Below, in pieces: positions 42,485-51,670 of a stretch of 64,000 bases of DNA. The stretch covers positions 1 to 64,000 of the forward strand of contig NZ_VLKJ01000009.1 in assembly GCF_007830315.1 (NCBI RefSeq), read 5' to 3'. The position numbers and the translations under genes are program-made. This DNA is from Novosphingobium taihuense. Lineage in GTDB: Bacteria; Pseudomonadota; Alphaproteobacteria; Sphingomonadales; Sphingomonadaceae. The notes beneath the pieces were generated by a model. That model saw only the letters and a list, made by a program, of their open reading frames with translations, did no database searches and had not been told where the DNA came from. Position 1 is the stretch's first letter. Each line of letters begins with the position of its first letter.

Positions 42485-42645
42485 ATCTCCTCCATGTCGA
42501 AATCAGCCTTCTCGGCGCCGCAGTCCGGACATTTCCAGTCGTCGGGTACATCTTCCCAGGCTGTGCCGGGGGCTATTCCGCTCATCGGGTCGCCGGTCGC
42601 CTGATCGTAGACCCAACCGCAGTTCATGCACATCCAGGCTTTCAT
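42481..42645 (-). CDS. Rubredoxin (54 residues)
   Basis: A short gene between P450 and GMC, with ATG at 42645 and TGA at 42481. The product begins MKAWMCMNCGWVYDQATG and has KCPDCGAEKADFDM near the end: two C-x2-C knuckles (MCMNCG, CPDCG) coordinate one iron, as in rubredoxins of about 52-56 residues. Conserved GWVYD and DDWKCPDCGA are textbook. Rubredoxins carry single electrons, mostly to AlkB-type hydroxylases, but in P450 operons a ferredoxin is usual. It is 22 bp from the P450 stop and its own stop overlaps the GMC start, so it is part of that operon and a candidate redox partner. Confidence 0.93.
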   Translation of the reverse strand: MKAWMCMNCGWVYDQATGDPMSGIAPGTAWEDVPDDWKCPDCGAEKADFDMEEI

Positions 42646-42667
42646 TGATCCCCTCCGCTATCCGCTT

Positions 42668-43921
42668 TCAGCTTGCGTCGAACTTCACCCAAAGATGCTC
42701 TGGAACGCGGAGCAAGTGGCCGATTATGGCAGGCGCCGGCTTGTCGGGATCGAGCCTCAGGTTCGGCATCCGGTCGAGGATCGCGTTCAGGGCTCGGGTC
42801 ATTTCCACACGAGCAAGGTGCTGGCCGATGCACAGGTGCGGGCCGCTGGCGAAGGCAAGGTTGCGCACCGTGTTCTTGCGGAAGATATCGAACTTGTCGG
42901 GTTCGGGAAACTTCTCCGGATCGCGGTTGGCCGACGCAAGCACGGTATTGATGTAGGTACCCGCCTTGATCGGATGCCCCATGATTTCGGTATCCACCGA
43001 GCAGTAGCGGAATGTGGAACTGACCGGGCCTTCCCAGCGCAATGCCTCTTCGATCGCGGCAGGGATGAGGCTGCGGTCCGCGATGACTGCGGCAAGCTGG
43101 TCGGGATGAGTCAGCAGCGCGGTGAGCAGCACGCTTGTACCGCGATAGGTTGTGTCGCCGCCGGCATTCATCAGCTGGCGAAGGAATGATACGAGTACGT
43201 CGTCGGGCAGCTTCTCGCCATCGGCCTCCACGTTGGCGAGGTGACTGATGAGGTCGGGCCCCGGGTTAGCGCGCTTCTGGCGCAGGAGCTCCGTGAAGAA
43301 CGCGCCTAGTTTGCCACTCGCCTCGGGGCCTTGCGGCAATCCGATCGACGAGAGCAACTGCGCGATTGCGAGCTTGTGAAACGTTGGGCCCTGCGCGGGA
43401 TCGAGTTCGACCTGCGCGTAGATAACCTGGAACGGGTAGTGGTGGGTGAACTCCTCGATGAGGTCTGCTTCGCCTCGGTGGATGAAGTTTTCCATGAGCC
43501 GGCTAACCACCGGATCAACCACGCTCTCGCCCCATTTCGCCACGACCTGCGGCAGGAACGCCTTCTGGAAAATCTTGCGAAAGCGGGTGTGCTCGGGCGC
43601 GTCCATCACCGTCACGGTGTTGCCGAACGATTTGCCGAGGTTCGGGGCGAAAGCCTCCTTGTTGCGGAAGATCTCGGGATTGGTCAGCACGTGGAGCACT
43701 GCGTCGTAGCCAAGAACCATGACCTGCGGCAGGTGTCCCATCTGCGCATCGGGAACGTCGGTGAACTGCATGCGGTAGCTGCCTTCGATCACCGGGCTAC
43801 GTGCAGCCAGTTCGTGGATGCGAGGGTAGGGATCGGGACAATCGCCGGTAGACAGTTTTTCGACAACAAACGGATCGAACGACTGATCGACGAGGTCTTC
43901 CAGCTTGGGCATCACGGTCAT
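42668..43921 (-). CDS. Cytochrome P450 (different subfamily)
   Basis: 417 residues from the ATG at 43921, which overlaps the upstream hydrolase stop by 4 bp; the frame is open further upstream but overlaps that gene. I-helix FLRQLMNAGGDTTYRGTSVL, ExxR in EEALRW, heme loop FASGPHLCIGQHLARVE. It lacks the WTPRxGGxW block of the other three P450s and has an AGGDTT rather than GGLDT I-helix, so it is an independent lineage. It probably hydroxylates an unactivated carbon. It is followed directly by rubredoxin and GMC, which suggests hydroxylation then alcohol oxidation. Confidence 0.93.
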   Translation of the reverse strand: MTVMPKLEDLVDQSFDPFVVEKLSTGDCPDPYPRIHELAARSPVIEGSYRMQFTDVPDAQMGHLPQVMVLGYDAVLHVLTNPEIFRNKEAFAPNLGKSFGNTVTVMDAPEHTRFRKIFQKAFLPQVVAKWGESVVDPVVSRLMENFIHRGEADLIEEFTHHYPFQVIYAQVELDPAQGPTFHKLAIAQLLSSIGLPQGPEASGKLGAFFTELLRQKRANPGPDLISHLANVEADGEKLPDDVLVSFLRQLMNAGGDTTYRGTSVLLTALLTHPDQLAAVIADRSLIPAAIEEALRWEGPVSSTFRYCSVDTEIMGHPIKAGTYINTVLASANRDPEKFPEPDKFDIFRKNTVRNLAFASGPHLCIGQHLARVEMTRALNAILDRMPNLRLDPDKPAPAIIGHLLRVPEHLWVKFDAS

Positions 43922-45069
43922 GCTTTCCACTCCAGGTCCAGGGCGGCAACAACCGCTCGGGTAATAGGCAGGATCGGGTCGTCTTCCGGTCGCTGGGCGT
44001 TGAACATGCGGTTGTGGCAGACAGCTACTGCGAGCCGCTGTTCGGTATCGGCCCAGCCGAGCGAGCCACCCGCGCCCGGGTGCCAAAGTACCTTCGGGCC
44101 CGGTACACGATGGCCACCCAGCCAGTAGCCGCCAGTGCTCAGCGGGATGGGGATGCCAAACATGACAGGATCGGGCTCGTCGCCGTTCTCGCGCATCGCG
44201 GTGAAGGTGCGCACGCGCTCCTCGGATAGCAGCCGAACCCCGTCGAGCGCGCCGCCCTCGGCAAGCATTGCCCAGAAGCGCGCCTCGTCGCGTGCATTGA
44301 AGATGCCGCCCACCCCGGCAATGCAGGCGCGCTGCACATCTGGACGGCCGAAGACCCGCGGTACGAGATCGACCGCGTACGGCATCGATTTCGCATACAG
44401 CGTGGCAGCGGGCGGGGGAGGATCATTCTCATTACGGTTGGACATCACCGCGACACGGTCCGCGACAGCATCGGGCATGCCGATCCAGAGATCTGTGAGG
44501 CCCAGCGGCTTTGCGATCTCGTCCTGCACGAAGGTTCCAAGATCGCGGCCGGAGGGATCGGAACGGCGCACGATCTCGCCGATGATCCAGCCGAAGGTCA
44601 TCGACTGGTAGAGCGTCTTTTCTCCCGGCGGGGCGAGCGGCTCCATCGCAGCGATCTGCGAGGTCATCCAGCCGGTGTCGCACATCAATTCGGGAGTGAC
44701 GCCTTCGGGCATCAGCGGCACTCCGGCACGGTGCGTGAGGGCATGGCGCACGGTCGCAGCGGCCTTGCCGTTTTGCGCAAATTCAGGCCAGTAAGCTGCA
44801 ATCGGCGCGTCGTAGTCGATCAGGCCCTTTTCGGCCTGGATATGAAGCGCCGTGGCAGCGACGGCCTTCGTTACCGAGTAGACGTTGTAGAGCGTATCTT
44901 CGCTCGCAGCCTTGTTGCGGACAGGATCGGCCAAGCCATCCCACACGTTCAGGACCTGCCGTCCTTCATGGTAAGCCACGACATGGACTGCTTCCTCGAG
45001 CCCCGCGTCTATTGCCTGCCGAATGGCAGCGCGGATCGCGCTGTCGTCGATCTTTGTAGAGGCCGTCAT
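43918..45069 (-). CDS. Serine beta-lactamase-fold hydrolase (esterase EstB type)
   Basis: 383 residues from the ATG at 45069 (GTG at 45084 also possible). The class C beta-lactamase/DD-peptidase fold: SxxK nucleophile in YSVTKAVAATA (Ser65, Lys68), Y-x-S loop YQSMTFGWIIGEIV, and the third box as HPGAGGSLGWAD. No signal peptide is visible, so it is a cytoplasmic esterase rather than an antibiotic-resistance enzyme. Related proteins hydrolyse esters, lactones or amides. Sandwiched between two P450 genes and overlapping the second, it may open a lactone formed after oxygenation. Confidence 0.88.
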   Translation of the reverse strand: MTASTKIDDSAIRAAIRQAIDAGLEEAVHVVAYHEGRQVLNVWDGLADPVRNKAASEDTLYNVYSVTKAVAATALHIQAEKGLIDYDAPIAAYWPEFAQNGKAAATVRHALTHRAGVPLMPEGVTPELMCDTGWMTSQIAAMEPLAPPGEKTLYQSMTFGWIIGEIVRRSDPSGRDLGTFVQDEIAKPLGLTDLWIGMPDAVADRVAVMSNRNENDPPPPAATLYAKSMPYAVDLVPRVFGRPDVQRACIAGVGGIFNARDEARFWAMLAEGGALDGVRLLSEERVRTFTAMRENGDEPDPVMFGIPIPLSTGGYWLGGHRVPGPKVLWHPGAGGSLGWADTEQRLAVAVCHNRMFNAQRPEDDPILPITRAVVAALDLEWKA

Positions 45070-45071
45070 AA

Positions 45072-46334
45072 TCAGGTGCGCCACTTGAGATAAAGTTTGT
45101 CCACGCCGTTCACGCTACCTGCCGCGAACACCGGCGGGCGCTCGGGATCGATTGTAAAGTCGGGGATCGCAGGCAGCCATTCCTCAAGGAATACGATCAG
45201 CTCACGCCGAGCGAGCACATTGCCTGGACAGATGTGTGGGCCGGCTCCGAACGCGGCATGCTTGATGCTTGAAGGCTTTCGATGGAAATCAACCTCGAAC
45301 GGCCGCTCATTGACCCTGTCGTCCAGCCCGTAGAGGCATTTGGGAGCTTGGATCATGTCGCCCTTCTTGAACTTCAGCCCCTTGTACTCGAAGTCCATCG
45401 TAATTTCGCGTGCGGTGTTGGGCAGGCCGAAGCGGCGGAGGAATTCCTCGCAGGCGACCGGGATCAGCTTGGGATTGTCGATCAGTTCGCGCCGCTGCTC
45501 GGGGTGTCGGGCCAGATAGTGCGCCACGAACCCTAGCTGCGAGGCGACCGTGTCCAGCCCGCCGACGAGGACCAGCATGCTCATCGCCATGATCTCCATA
45601 GGGTTGAGCGCCCGGCCCTCGACTTCGCCGTGGACGATCATGGAGAGCAGGTCCTCGCCCGGCTTTTCCTGCCGTGCGGCAATGTGTTGCATCAGGTAGC
45701 CGACCAACTCGCCCTGATTCTTCGTCTTGGCCTCGATATCGGCACTGCGCACTGCGATCTCTACTCGCGGCAGCAGCCACTCGCGATCCTCTAAGGGGAG
45801 GTCCATCATCGAGAGGAACACCTGGATCGGCAGCACTTTGGCAAACTCGTCGATGAATTCGCACTCACCGCGGGGCTTGAGCTTCGCGACCAGCGCCTGA
45901 GCAGTGTCGCGAGCGATCTGGGAGAAAGCGCGAACCTTCTGAGGTGTGAAGGCCGTCATCAGAAGCTTGCGGTACGGGGTATGCTCGGGCGGATCGAGCG
46001 AGAGCGGGATCGACTTCACCCTTCCAGGAACGAGCGGAATGTCGAATTCGTTGTGACTGAAGTGCTCGTGATCGATCTGGATCACATCAATGTCTGCCGC
46101 GCGGGTTGCGATCCAATAGCCACCGTAGCGGGGAGTCCACACGATATCCGGACCCTTGTGAAGCACGGCCCACGCGCTCTGGATATCCTCTGCCTCACCA
46201 CGCTCAATCGCGTCGACCAGACTGAAAAAATCGAAGTCGACCACCAGTTCAGGCGGCACATTGTCTGGAATTGCTGCCAGAGTATCCGATGTCACTGCCA
46301 ATCTCCCATTTGTGGCGACCGTTATTGGCGCCAT
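45072..46334 (-). CDS. Cytochrome P450
   Basis: 420 residues; ATG at 46334. I-helix LVLVGGLDTVASQL, ExxR in EEFLRRF, heme loop FGAGPHICPGNVLARRE. The N-terminal block GPDIVWTPRYGGYWIATRA and FEVDFHRKP put it in the same subfamily as the enzymes at 24840 and 62589. First gene of the leftward operon P450, hydrolase, P450, rubredoxin, GMC; it shares a 170-bp promoter region with the rightward acyl-CoA dehydrogenase operon. Confidence 0.94.
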   Translation of the reverse strand: MAPITVATNGRLAVTSDTLAAIPDNVPPELVVDFDFFSLVDAIERGEAEDIQSAWAVLHKGPDIVWTPRYGGYWIATRAADIDVIQIDHEHFSHNEFDIPLVPGRVKSIPLSLDPPEHTPYRKLLMTAFTPQKVRAFSQIARDTAQALVAKLKPRGECEFIDEFAKVLPIQVFLSMMDLPLEDREWLLPRVEIAVRSADIEAKTKNQGELVGYLMQHIAARQEKPGEDLLSMIVHGEVEGRALNPMEIMAMSMLVLVGGLDTVASQLGFVAHYLARHPEQRRELIDNPKLIPVACEEFLRRFGLPNTAREITMDFEYKGLKFKKGDMIQAPKCLYGLDDRVNERPFEVDFHRKPSSIKHAAFGAGPHICPGNVLARRELIVFLEEWLPAIPDFTIDPERPPVFAAGSVNGVDKLYLKWRT

Positions 46335-46504
46335 CGAATCTCAGATCTGGCGCCTTTCTGACATAACGACAAAAAATGTCAATGTGTCAGGAATGGCAAT
46401 CGTCAAACCTAATAATCCAATAACGTGGTTATCTGATTTTGGCTTGACGGGCAACGTCCCGTCTGGTGAACCGGAGGTATCGATAATCGTAGAGAGGATT
46501 AGGT

Positions 46505-47701
46505 GTGGACCTCGGTTTTGGGCCCGAATATGACGCCTTCCGCGCCGAGGTGCGCGCCTTCATCGCGTCTCATTGGCCGCCCGAAGACGGCGATCTCAAA
46601 AGCCATGCAAATGAACGTGCCTTCATTGTTGCCGCCATTGAGCAGGGCTACATGCACCGCTCGATCCCTCGCGCTTACGGCGGATCGGAGCAACCGTACG
46701 ACATTGCGCGCGCCGAGATCATTCGTGAAGAACTGACTCGTGCCCGAGCCCCTTCGGGCCGGATTCCAGGCAATGGGCTTGTCGTGCCGACGTTGCTCGA
46801 ATGGGGCACCGAAGAACAGAAGCAGCGGTTCATTTCGCCCACGCTGACTGGCGACATCGTATGGTGCCAGGGCTTTTCCGAACCCGGCGCAGGGTCGGAC
46901 CTTGCTTCGCTCCGCACACGTGCCGAGCTCTCGCCAGACGGAACCAAATGGATCATCAACGGCAGCAAGATCTGGACAAGTCACGCGCACAAGTCGACTC
47001 ACATCTTCTGTCTTGTGCGCACTGAGCCTGGCGCTCCGAAGCACGCAGGCATCTCTTACCTCCTGATCGACTTGCGCCAGCCAGGCGTCACCATTCGACC
47101 GCTCGTCCAGATGACCCGGCAGAAGGAGTTCAACGAAGTCTTCTTCGACAATGCCGAGACACCGGTCGACATGCTCGTGGGTGAACGCGGGAAGGGCTGG
47201 AACGTCACCCGATCGACGCTCAAGCACGAACGTTCCGGCATCTCTGCGATGACCTGGCCGCTTTCAATGTTTCGCGATCTCGTCAAGTTGCTGAAGGAGG
47301 TCGAACGCGACGGGCAACCGGCAATAAAGGACCTGCGCATCCGCGAGGAACTCGCCGCGATCGAGGGGGAGTTGATGAGCCTCGTCTACTCGACCTACCG
47401 CTCGACCTCGCTCGACATACACAACCAGCCTGGTGATACTTTCTCGACCATGCGCAAGCTCTATATGACCGACCTTGCTGGTCGCATGGCCAAGCTGGCC
47501 CGCGACGCTGTGGAGGACGACTTTGCCGACATGGGCGGCGCGCGCCTCAAGTGGATCGAACGCTTCATGATTTCGCTGTCGATGTCGATTGCCGGGGGAA
47601 CCAGCAACATCCAGCGCAACATCATCGCCGAAAGGGTGCTTGGCCTGCCACGCGAGCGGACGAGCGAACGCGCTGCCAATAGCCAGGGAGCCGCAGCATG
47701 A
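46505..47701 (+). CDS. Acyl-CoA dehydrogenase, subunit 1 of a likely alpha2beta2 pair
   Basis: 398 residues from a GTG at 46505 after GAGAGGATTAG. Flavin and substrate blocks are WCQGFSEPGAGSDLASLRTR, INGSKIWTSHAHKS and the C-terminal AGGTSNIQRNIIAERVLGLP. Steroid-side-chain degraders often make acyl-CoA dehydrogenases as two dissimilar halves, one with the catalytic base and one degenerate; the immediately downstream gene fits as the partner. The two are joined by an ATGA overlap and followed by an enoyl-CoA hydratase. Confidence 0.9.
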   Translation: MDLGFGPEYDAFRAEVRAFIASHWPPEDGDLKSHANERAFIVAAIEQGYMHRSIPRAYGGSEQPYDIARAEIIREELTRARAPSGRIPGNGLVVPTLLEWGTEEQKQRFISPTLTGDIVWCQGFSEPGAGSDLASLRTRAELSPDGTKWIINGSKIWTSHAHKSTHIFCLVRTEPGAPKHAGISYLLIDLRQPGVTIRPLVQMTRQKEFNEVFFDNAETPVDMLVGERGKGWNVTRSTLKHERSGISAMTWPLSMFRDLVKLLKEVERDGQPAIKDLRIREELAAIEGELMSLVYSTYRSTSLDIHNQPGDTFSTMRKLYMTDLAGRMAKLARDAVEDDFADMGGARLKWIERFMISLSMSIAGGTSNIQRNIIAERVLGLPRERTSERAANSQGAAA

Positions 47702-48774
47702 ATTTTCTTCTTTCTCCCGAACAGCACGCACTCGTCGACAGCGTCAGCGGACTCTTGCGCGACAGGTGTGATGCACTGCACGTTCATCAGGTGTTCGACA
47801 CCCCCGGCGAGGCAGCGTTCGATGCAGCGCTCTGGTCTGCGCTGTCCGAACTGGGTGTGCCGGCGATCATGGTGCCTGAGGCGCACGGCGGGCTTGGGCT
47901 CGAGCTGATCGACCTCGCGATCGTTTCCGAGGCGCTCGGCCGCGCAGCAGCGCCAGTGCCGTTTCTCGGCCACGCGCTCGCTGCGCTGGCGATCTCGCTC
48001 GGCGGTTCGGAAGAGCAGCAGGAACGATGGTTGCCGGCGCTTGCCAGCGGCGAGAAGATTGCAACCGTCGCCTTCGGCGAGGGCCCGGGCCGTTGGGCAC
48101 CGGATGAATGGACGCTTCTGGGTGAAACCCTGACTGGTACCAAGACAATGGTGCCCAATGCAAAAGAGGCCGATCTTATCGTCGTCGGGCTGGGCACTGG
48201 CGCATTGGCGGTAGTCGAGAAAGGCGCGGGCTTTACCGTGGCCCGGCTCGATGTTGCCGACCGTACCCGTCCGCTCGATACCGTCACGTTCACCGATGCA
48301 TCGGCCGAACTGCTGGCGAACGGCACCGTCGCTGCACCGCGAGTGTTCGATGCCGCTGCCGTGCTGCTCGCTGCCGACGCCTTTGGTGGAGCCGATCATT
48401 GCGTGAACATGTCGGTCGAGTACGCGAAAATCCGCGAGCAGTACGGCCAGCCGATCGCGGCTTTCCAAGGGCTGCGCTATCAGCTCGTCGCCATGGCTCT
48501 GGCCACCGAACCGGCGCGCGGGCTGTACTGGTTTGCAGCGCATGCCTGGGATGCGCTGCCCGACAAGGCTCGCCACGCCGCTGCGCAGGCCAAGGCGCAT
48601 CTTGCCGAGACGTATCTCCAGATTACCCGCGATACAGTCGAGGCGCACGGCGGCATCGGCTTCACATGGGAACACGACACGCACATCTACATGAAGCGCG
48701 CAATGCTTGATTGGGCATGGCTCGGCACGCCCAGCCGACACAGGCAGCGTGCTGCTGACTTGGCTGGCTGGTGA
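47698..48774 (+). CDS. Acyl-CoA dehydrogenase, subunit 2 of the pair
   Basis: 358 residues, shorter and more divergent than its neighbour: N-terminal domain VPEAHGGLGLELIDLAIVSE, a weak middle domain without the usual W-SEPGAGSD block, and the C-terminal four-helix domain (AFQGLRYQLVAMALATEPAR; AHGGIGFTWEHDTHIYMKRA). The lack of one FAD-contacting segment and overlap with subunit 1 fit a heterotetrameric enzyme in which the pair share FAD sites. It ends in a GTGA overlap with the hydratase. Confidence 0.88.
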   Translation: MNFLLSPEQHALVDSVSGLLRDRCDALHVHQVFDTPGEAAFDAALWSALSELGVPAIMVPEAHGGLGLELIDLAIVSEALGRAAAPVPFLGHALAALAISLGGSEEQQERWLPALASGEKIATVAFGEGPGRWAPDEWTLLGETLTGTKTMVPNAKEADLIVVGLGTGALAVVEKGAGFTVARLDVADRTRPLDTVTFTDASAELLANGTVAAPRVFDAAAVLLAADAFGGADHCVNMSVEYAKIREQYGQPIAAFQGLRYQLVAMALATEPARGLYWFAAHAWDALPDKARHAAAQAKAHLAETYLQITRDTVEAHGGIGFTWEHDTHIYMKRAMLDWAWLGTPSRHRQRAADLAGW

Positions 48775-49592
48775 ACACGCAGGCCCAAGAGGCAGTGTTG
48801 TACAGCGCTGCGGGAGGCGTTGCACAAATCACGCTCAACCGGCCGGACCGCCTCAATGCCTCAAACCGTGCGCTAAGCCAGGGTCTGACGGCCGCGTTCA
48901 CTCGCGCAGCAGTGGACCCGCAAGTTCGCGTGGTGTTGCTGGCCGGTGCGGGGCGAGCCTTTTGCGCCGGTGCGGACCTGCAGGTCCTGGACGAGATATC
49001 GGCCGGACCTGATGCAGCCCATTCGGGCTCGAACGGGCTTCGCTACGATGGCATCACGCGGCTTGAAAAACCAGTGGTTGCAGCGATCAGGGGCGCTTGC
49101 GCTGGCATCGGCCTTGCACTTGCCTGCGCGGCCGATATCCGTATCGCGGCCGAGGACGCCGTATTCGTTGCGCCATTTGTGAAGCTTGGGCTGCCGGCCG
49201 AAGGCGGGCTCGCCTGGCTGCTGTCACACGCGATGGGGCCGGGCAATGCGGCCGAATTGCTTTTGTCGGCGCGACGGATGGGCGCAGGCGAAGCACTTGC
49301 CAAGGGTCTTGTCGCGCATGTGCTGCCGGTCGAAGGTTTTGGATCAGCCATGCTGGCCTACGCGCAGGACCTCGCAAGTGGGGCGCCGGCAAGCTTCGCA
49401 GCAATTAAGAAGCAGATCTTTCAGGCGGCCACGCACGATTTTGCAACCGCGCAGGACCACGCTGCGACGCTTGCCCTCACAATGCTGCAGGGGCACGATT
49501 TTCGTGAAGCTGTTGCTGCACGGCGCGAAGGCCGTGTGCCAGCTTTCGCGCCCATAGCCGGTCGGTTCGATCCTCCGGTAAGCGAGGGCTGA
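48771..49592 (+). CDS. Enoyl-CoA hydratase/isomerase
   Basis: 273 residues from a GTG overlapping the upstream stop. Crotonase blocks GAGRAFCAGADLQVLDEI, IRGACAGIGLALACAADIRI and GLPAEGGLAWLLSHAMG. The second block has a Gly run where a catalytic Glu is often found (AGIGLALAC), and the position in GLPAEGG could supply it. It should hydrate the enoyl-CoA formed by the two dehydrogenase subunits; all three genes form one beta-oxidation operon. Confidence 0.9.
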   Translation: MNTQAQEAVLYSAAGGVAQITLNRPDRLNASNRALSQGLTAAFTRAAVDPQVRVVLLAGAGRAFCAGADLQVLDEISAGPDAAHSGSNGLRYDGITRLEKPVVAAIRGACAGIGLALACAADIRIAAEDAVFVAPFVKLGLPAEGGLAWLLSHAMGPGNAAELLLSARRMGAGEALAKGLVAHVLPVEGFGSAMLAYAQDLASGAPASFAAIKKQIFQAATHDFATAQDHAATLALTMLQGHDFREAVAARREGRVPAFAPIAGRFDPPVSEG

Positions 49593-49629
49593 CCGTGCGT
49601 CATGCCAGGCTCAGCCAGTCTTCCGTTCG

Positions 49630-49851
49630 CTAAACCTTCGGAACTGCGATGTCTTCCGAGGCGCGGAGACGATTCACAAGGTCCGGGTTGCTGGTCAACA
49701 TCCAGCCGACGCCGCACTCACCCGCTTCCATGCGCCTCGCCGCGTCATCAAGCATATGCAACGCACCGCTGATGGTCGGTACGGTGTTGCGTGCCTCGGT
49801 CGCTACCCCAGCAGACTTGCACCGTACGGCCTCCATAGCATCCCTCGACAT
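49630..49851 (-). CDS. Small hypothetical protein
   Basis: 73 residues, MSRDAMEAVRCKSAGV at the start and VNRLRASEDIAVPKV at the end, with a GAGGACGT ribosome-like site 8 bp upstream. No family resemblance is recognised. It is divergent from the SnoaL gene at 49924 and convergent with the hydratase. It fills an otherwise empty 330-bp gap, which is the main argument for it; it could also be chance. Confidence 0.35.
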   Translation of the reverse strand: MSRDAMEAVRCKSAGVATEARNTVPTISGALHMLDDAARRMEAGECGVGWMLTSNPDLVNRLRASEDIAVPKV

Positions 49852-49923
49852 CGCCACGTCCTCATCTCTTGATTTTCATATAAACAAGTGCACTGATTTG
49901 GTAGTCAGCCAAAGGAGAGAACG

Positions 49924-50481
49924 ATGATCCGGACAATTGAGGAGCGGTTGGCTGCGGTCGAAGCGCAGCTCGCAATCAGGCAACTTGCCAGCAGCTATGC
50001 TCGTGCAGTGGACAGCCGCGATATCCAATTGCTGGGCGAACTGTTCGCGCCGCAGACACGCTTTGGCGAGCATGGCACGGGTGCCGCAGGCGCGCGCGCC
50101 TTCTATGGACCCGTGCTGGCTCGCTTCTACCGCAGTTTCCATCAGGTCGTCGGCCATGTGATAACAGACCTTGGCAGCGAGACCGCACGGGGCACGGTCT
50201 ATTGCCGAGCCGAACATGAGGATGGAGATCAATGGATCGTCAACCTCATGGTCTATTTTGACCGCTATGTCGCGATAGAAGGCCGCTGGCTCTTCCTGGG
50301 CCGACGCCCACGCTTCCTTTTCGTGGGCGATGCGCGTGAAGCTCCGCGCAGCGTCGACTTCAACAAGTGGCCCGGGCGTGAGGAGGACTTCGCCTGCGAG
50401 TTGCCTCAAAGCGATGCAAGCTGGAACAGCTACTGGAACGAACGAGAGGCCGAACGGGCCCAGGTGACGACCTTGCCCTGA
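49924..50481 (+). CDS. SnoaL-like / NTF2-fold protein
   Basis: 185 residues after a strong ribosome site (aaaggagagaacg). ERLAAVEAQLAIRQLASSYA, VDSRDIQLLGELFAPQTRFG and ITDLGSETARGTVYCRAEHE are the SnoaL_4 blocks, followed by a long C-terminal tail (WPGREEDFACELPQ). This is the third such protein in the window; the others are in the Rieske and OYE operons. A near-match to the shared regulatory motif (TTTTCATATAA, one mismatch) lies about 45 bp upstream. Possible roles are dehydratase or isomerase on a CoA ester or ring ketone. Confidence 0.83.
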   Translation: MIRTIEERLAAVEAQLAIRQLASSYARAVDSRDIQLLGELFAPQTRFGEHGTGAAGARAFYGPVLARFYRSFHQVVGHVITDLGSETARGTVYCRAEHEDGDQWIVNLMVYFDRYVAIEGRWLFLGRRPRFLFVGDAREAPRSVDFNKWPGREEDFACELPQSDASWNSYWNEREAERAQVTTLP

Positions 50482-50500
50482 TCCGCACCTTGCACAAGCC

Positions 50501-51670
50501 TCAGGTCAGGACGAAGCGAGAGGCCTCGGCAAACGGCAGCAACTCCTCGCCTCTCTGTACGCGGCCGACCCATGCCGGGTCGTGCATGATTGCGCGGCCC
50601 ACCCCGACGAGATCGAACTCACCGCGCGCAAGCCGCTGGGCTACATTGGCGATGTTCTCGCGCGCTGCGTCCGATCCACCTGTGCGTTTGGAATCGTACA
50701 CGCCCGAACTCAGGCCGACGCCGCCTACCGTCTGCGCAGCCTTGCCGGTCAACTTCTTGGCCCAGCCTGCCAGGTTGAGGGACGACCCTTCGAACTCAGC
50801 CTTGTCGAAATAGCGCTGGCTGCCGTCGAAGATGTCGACGCCGGCATCAGCTATCGGCCCCAGGATTTCACCGAGCTGGCCCGGTGTCTCTGCCAGCCGC
50901 GCGCGTACATCTTGTTGTTTCCATTGCGAGAAGCGGAAGTTGATGACTGGCTCCAGCCCGATTTCGCGCCGGATCGCCTTGACGAGTTCGACTGCAAACG
51001 CGGCGCGACCGATGTGGTCGCCGCCCCAGCGGTCGGTACGGCTGTTGGTACCATCCCACAGGAAATCATCGACCATGTAGCCGTGAGCGCCATGAATGGC
51101 GATACCGTCGAAACCGACGTCCATTGCATATCGTGCGCTGCGGGCGAAACCTTCGATCACGTCGACGACTTCTTCGTCGGTCATGGCGCGCCCGGGCTTT
51201 GCTGCAACATTGCTAAGATATTCAGGCGTCACCATCGCAGTGCGATCCAGCGGACCCCAGACACCTGATGGCCGGACGGTTTCGACTTCGGGGTGCGGTC
51301 CGGTTCCCATCTCGCGCATCACGCCCTGATGCCAGAGTTGTGGCATGATTTTGCCACCTGCCGCGTGGACCGTGTCAACGACGGCGCGCCATCCTTCGAG
51401 CGCGCAACGCCCGTACATGTGCGGAGCGTTGTCACCATCGACGCCGCTGCCACCGAGCGCGGCAGGGTGATCGACGCCGACACCTTCGGTGATGATCAGC
51501 CCGCAATCGGCCCGTCGGGCATAATATCCGGCGACGTCCTTTCCCGGCACTCCACTTGGCGAGAACCCGCGCGTCATCGGCGCCATGACAACGCGATTTG
51601 CGAGCGAAAGGCTGCGCAGCGCGAAGGGTTCGAAAAGCGGGGCAATCTCTGCCTGGAATTCAAGGGACAT
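50501..51670 (-). CDS. Old yellow enzyme-family NADH:flavin oxidoreductase
   Basis: 389 residues from the ATG at 51670, overlapping the MFS stop by 11 bp. FMN TIM barrel blocks: LANRVVMAPMTRGFSPSGVP, GGKIMPQLWHQG, FDGIAIHGAHGYMVDDFLWD and ARGEFDLVGVGRAIMHDP. A single-domain OYE without iron-sulfur cluster, in contrast to the 647-residue enzyme. It would reduce the C=C of an enone. Last gene of the leftward operon with enoyl-CoA hydratase, fused dehydrogenase and transporter. Confidence 0.9.
   Translation of the reverse strand: MSLEFQAEIAPLFEPFALRSLSLANRVVMAPMTRGFSPSGVPGKDVAGYYARRADCGLIITEGVGVDHPAALGGSGVDGDNAPHMYGRCALEGWRAVVDTVHAAGGKIMPQLWHQGVMREMGTGPHPEVETVRPSGVWGPLDRTAMVTPEYLSNVAAKPGRAMTDEEVVDVIEGFARSARYAMDVGFDGIAIHGAHGYMVDDFLWDGTNSRTDRWGGDHIGRAAFAVELVKAIRREIGLEPVINFRFSQWKQQDVRARLAETPGQLGEILGPIADAGVDIFDGSQRYFDKAEFEGSSLNLAGWAKKLTGKAAQTVGGVGLSSGVYDSKRTGGSDAARENIANVAQRLARGEFDLVGVGRAIMHDPAWVGRVQRGEELLPFAEASRFVLT

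Noticed and set aside
47461..48825. A 454-codon minus-strand frame across the acyl-CoA dehydrogenase genes
   Set aside because: It shadows two well-supported genes and has no motif or ribosome site.
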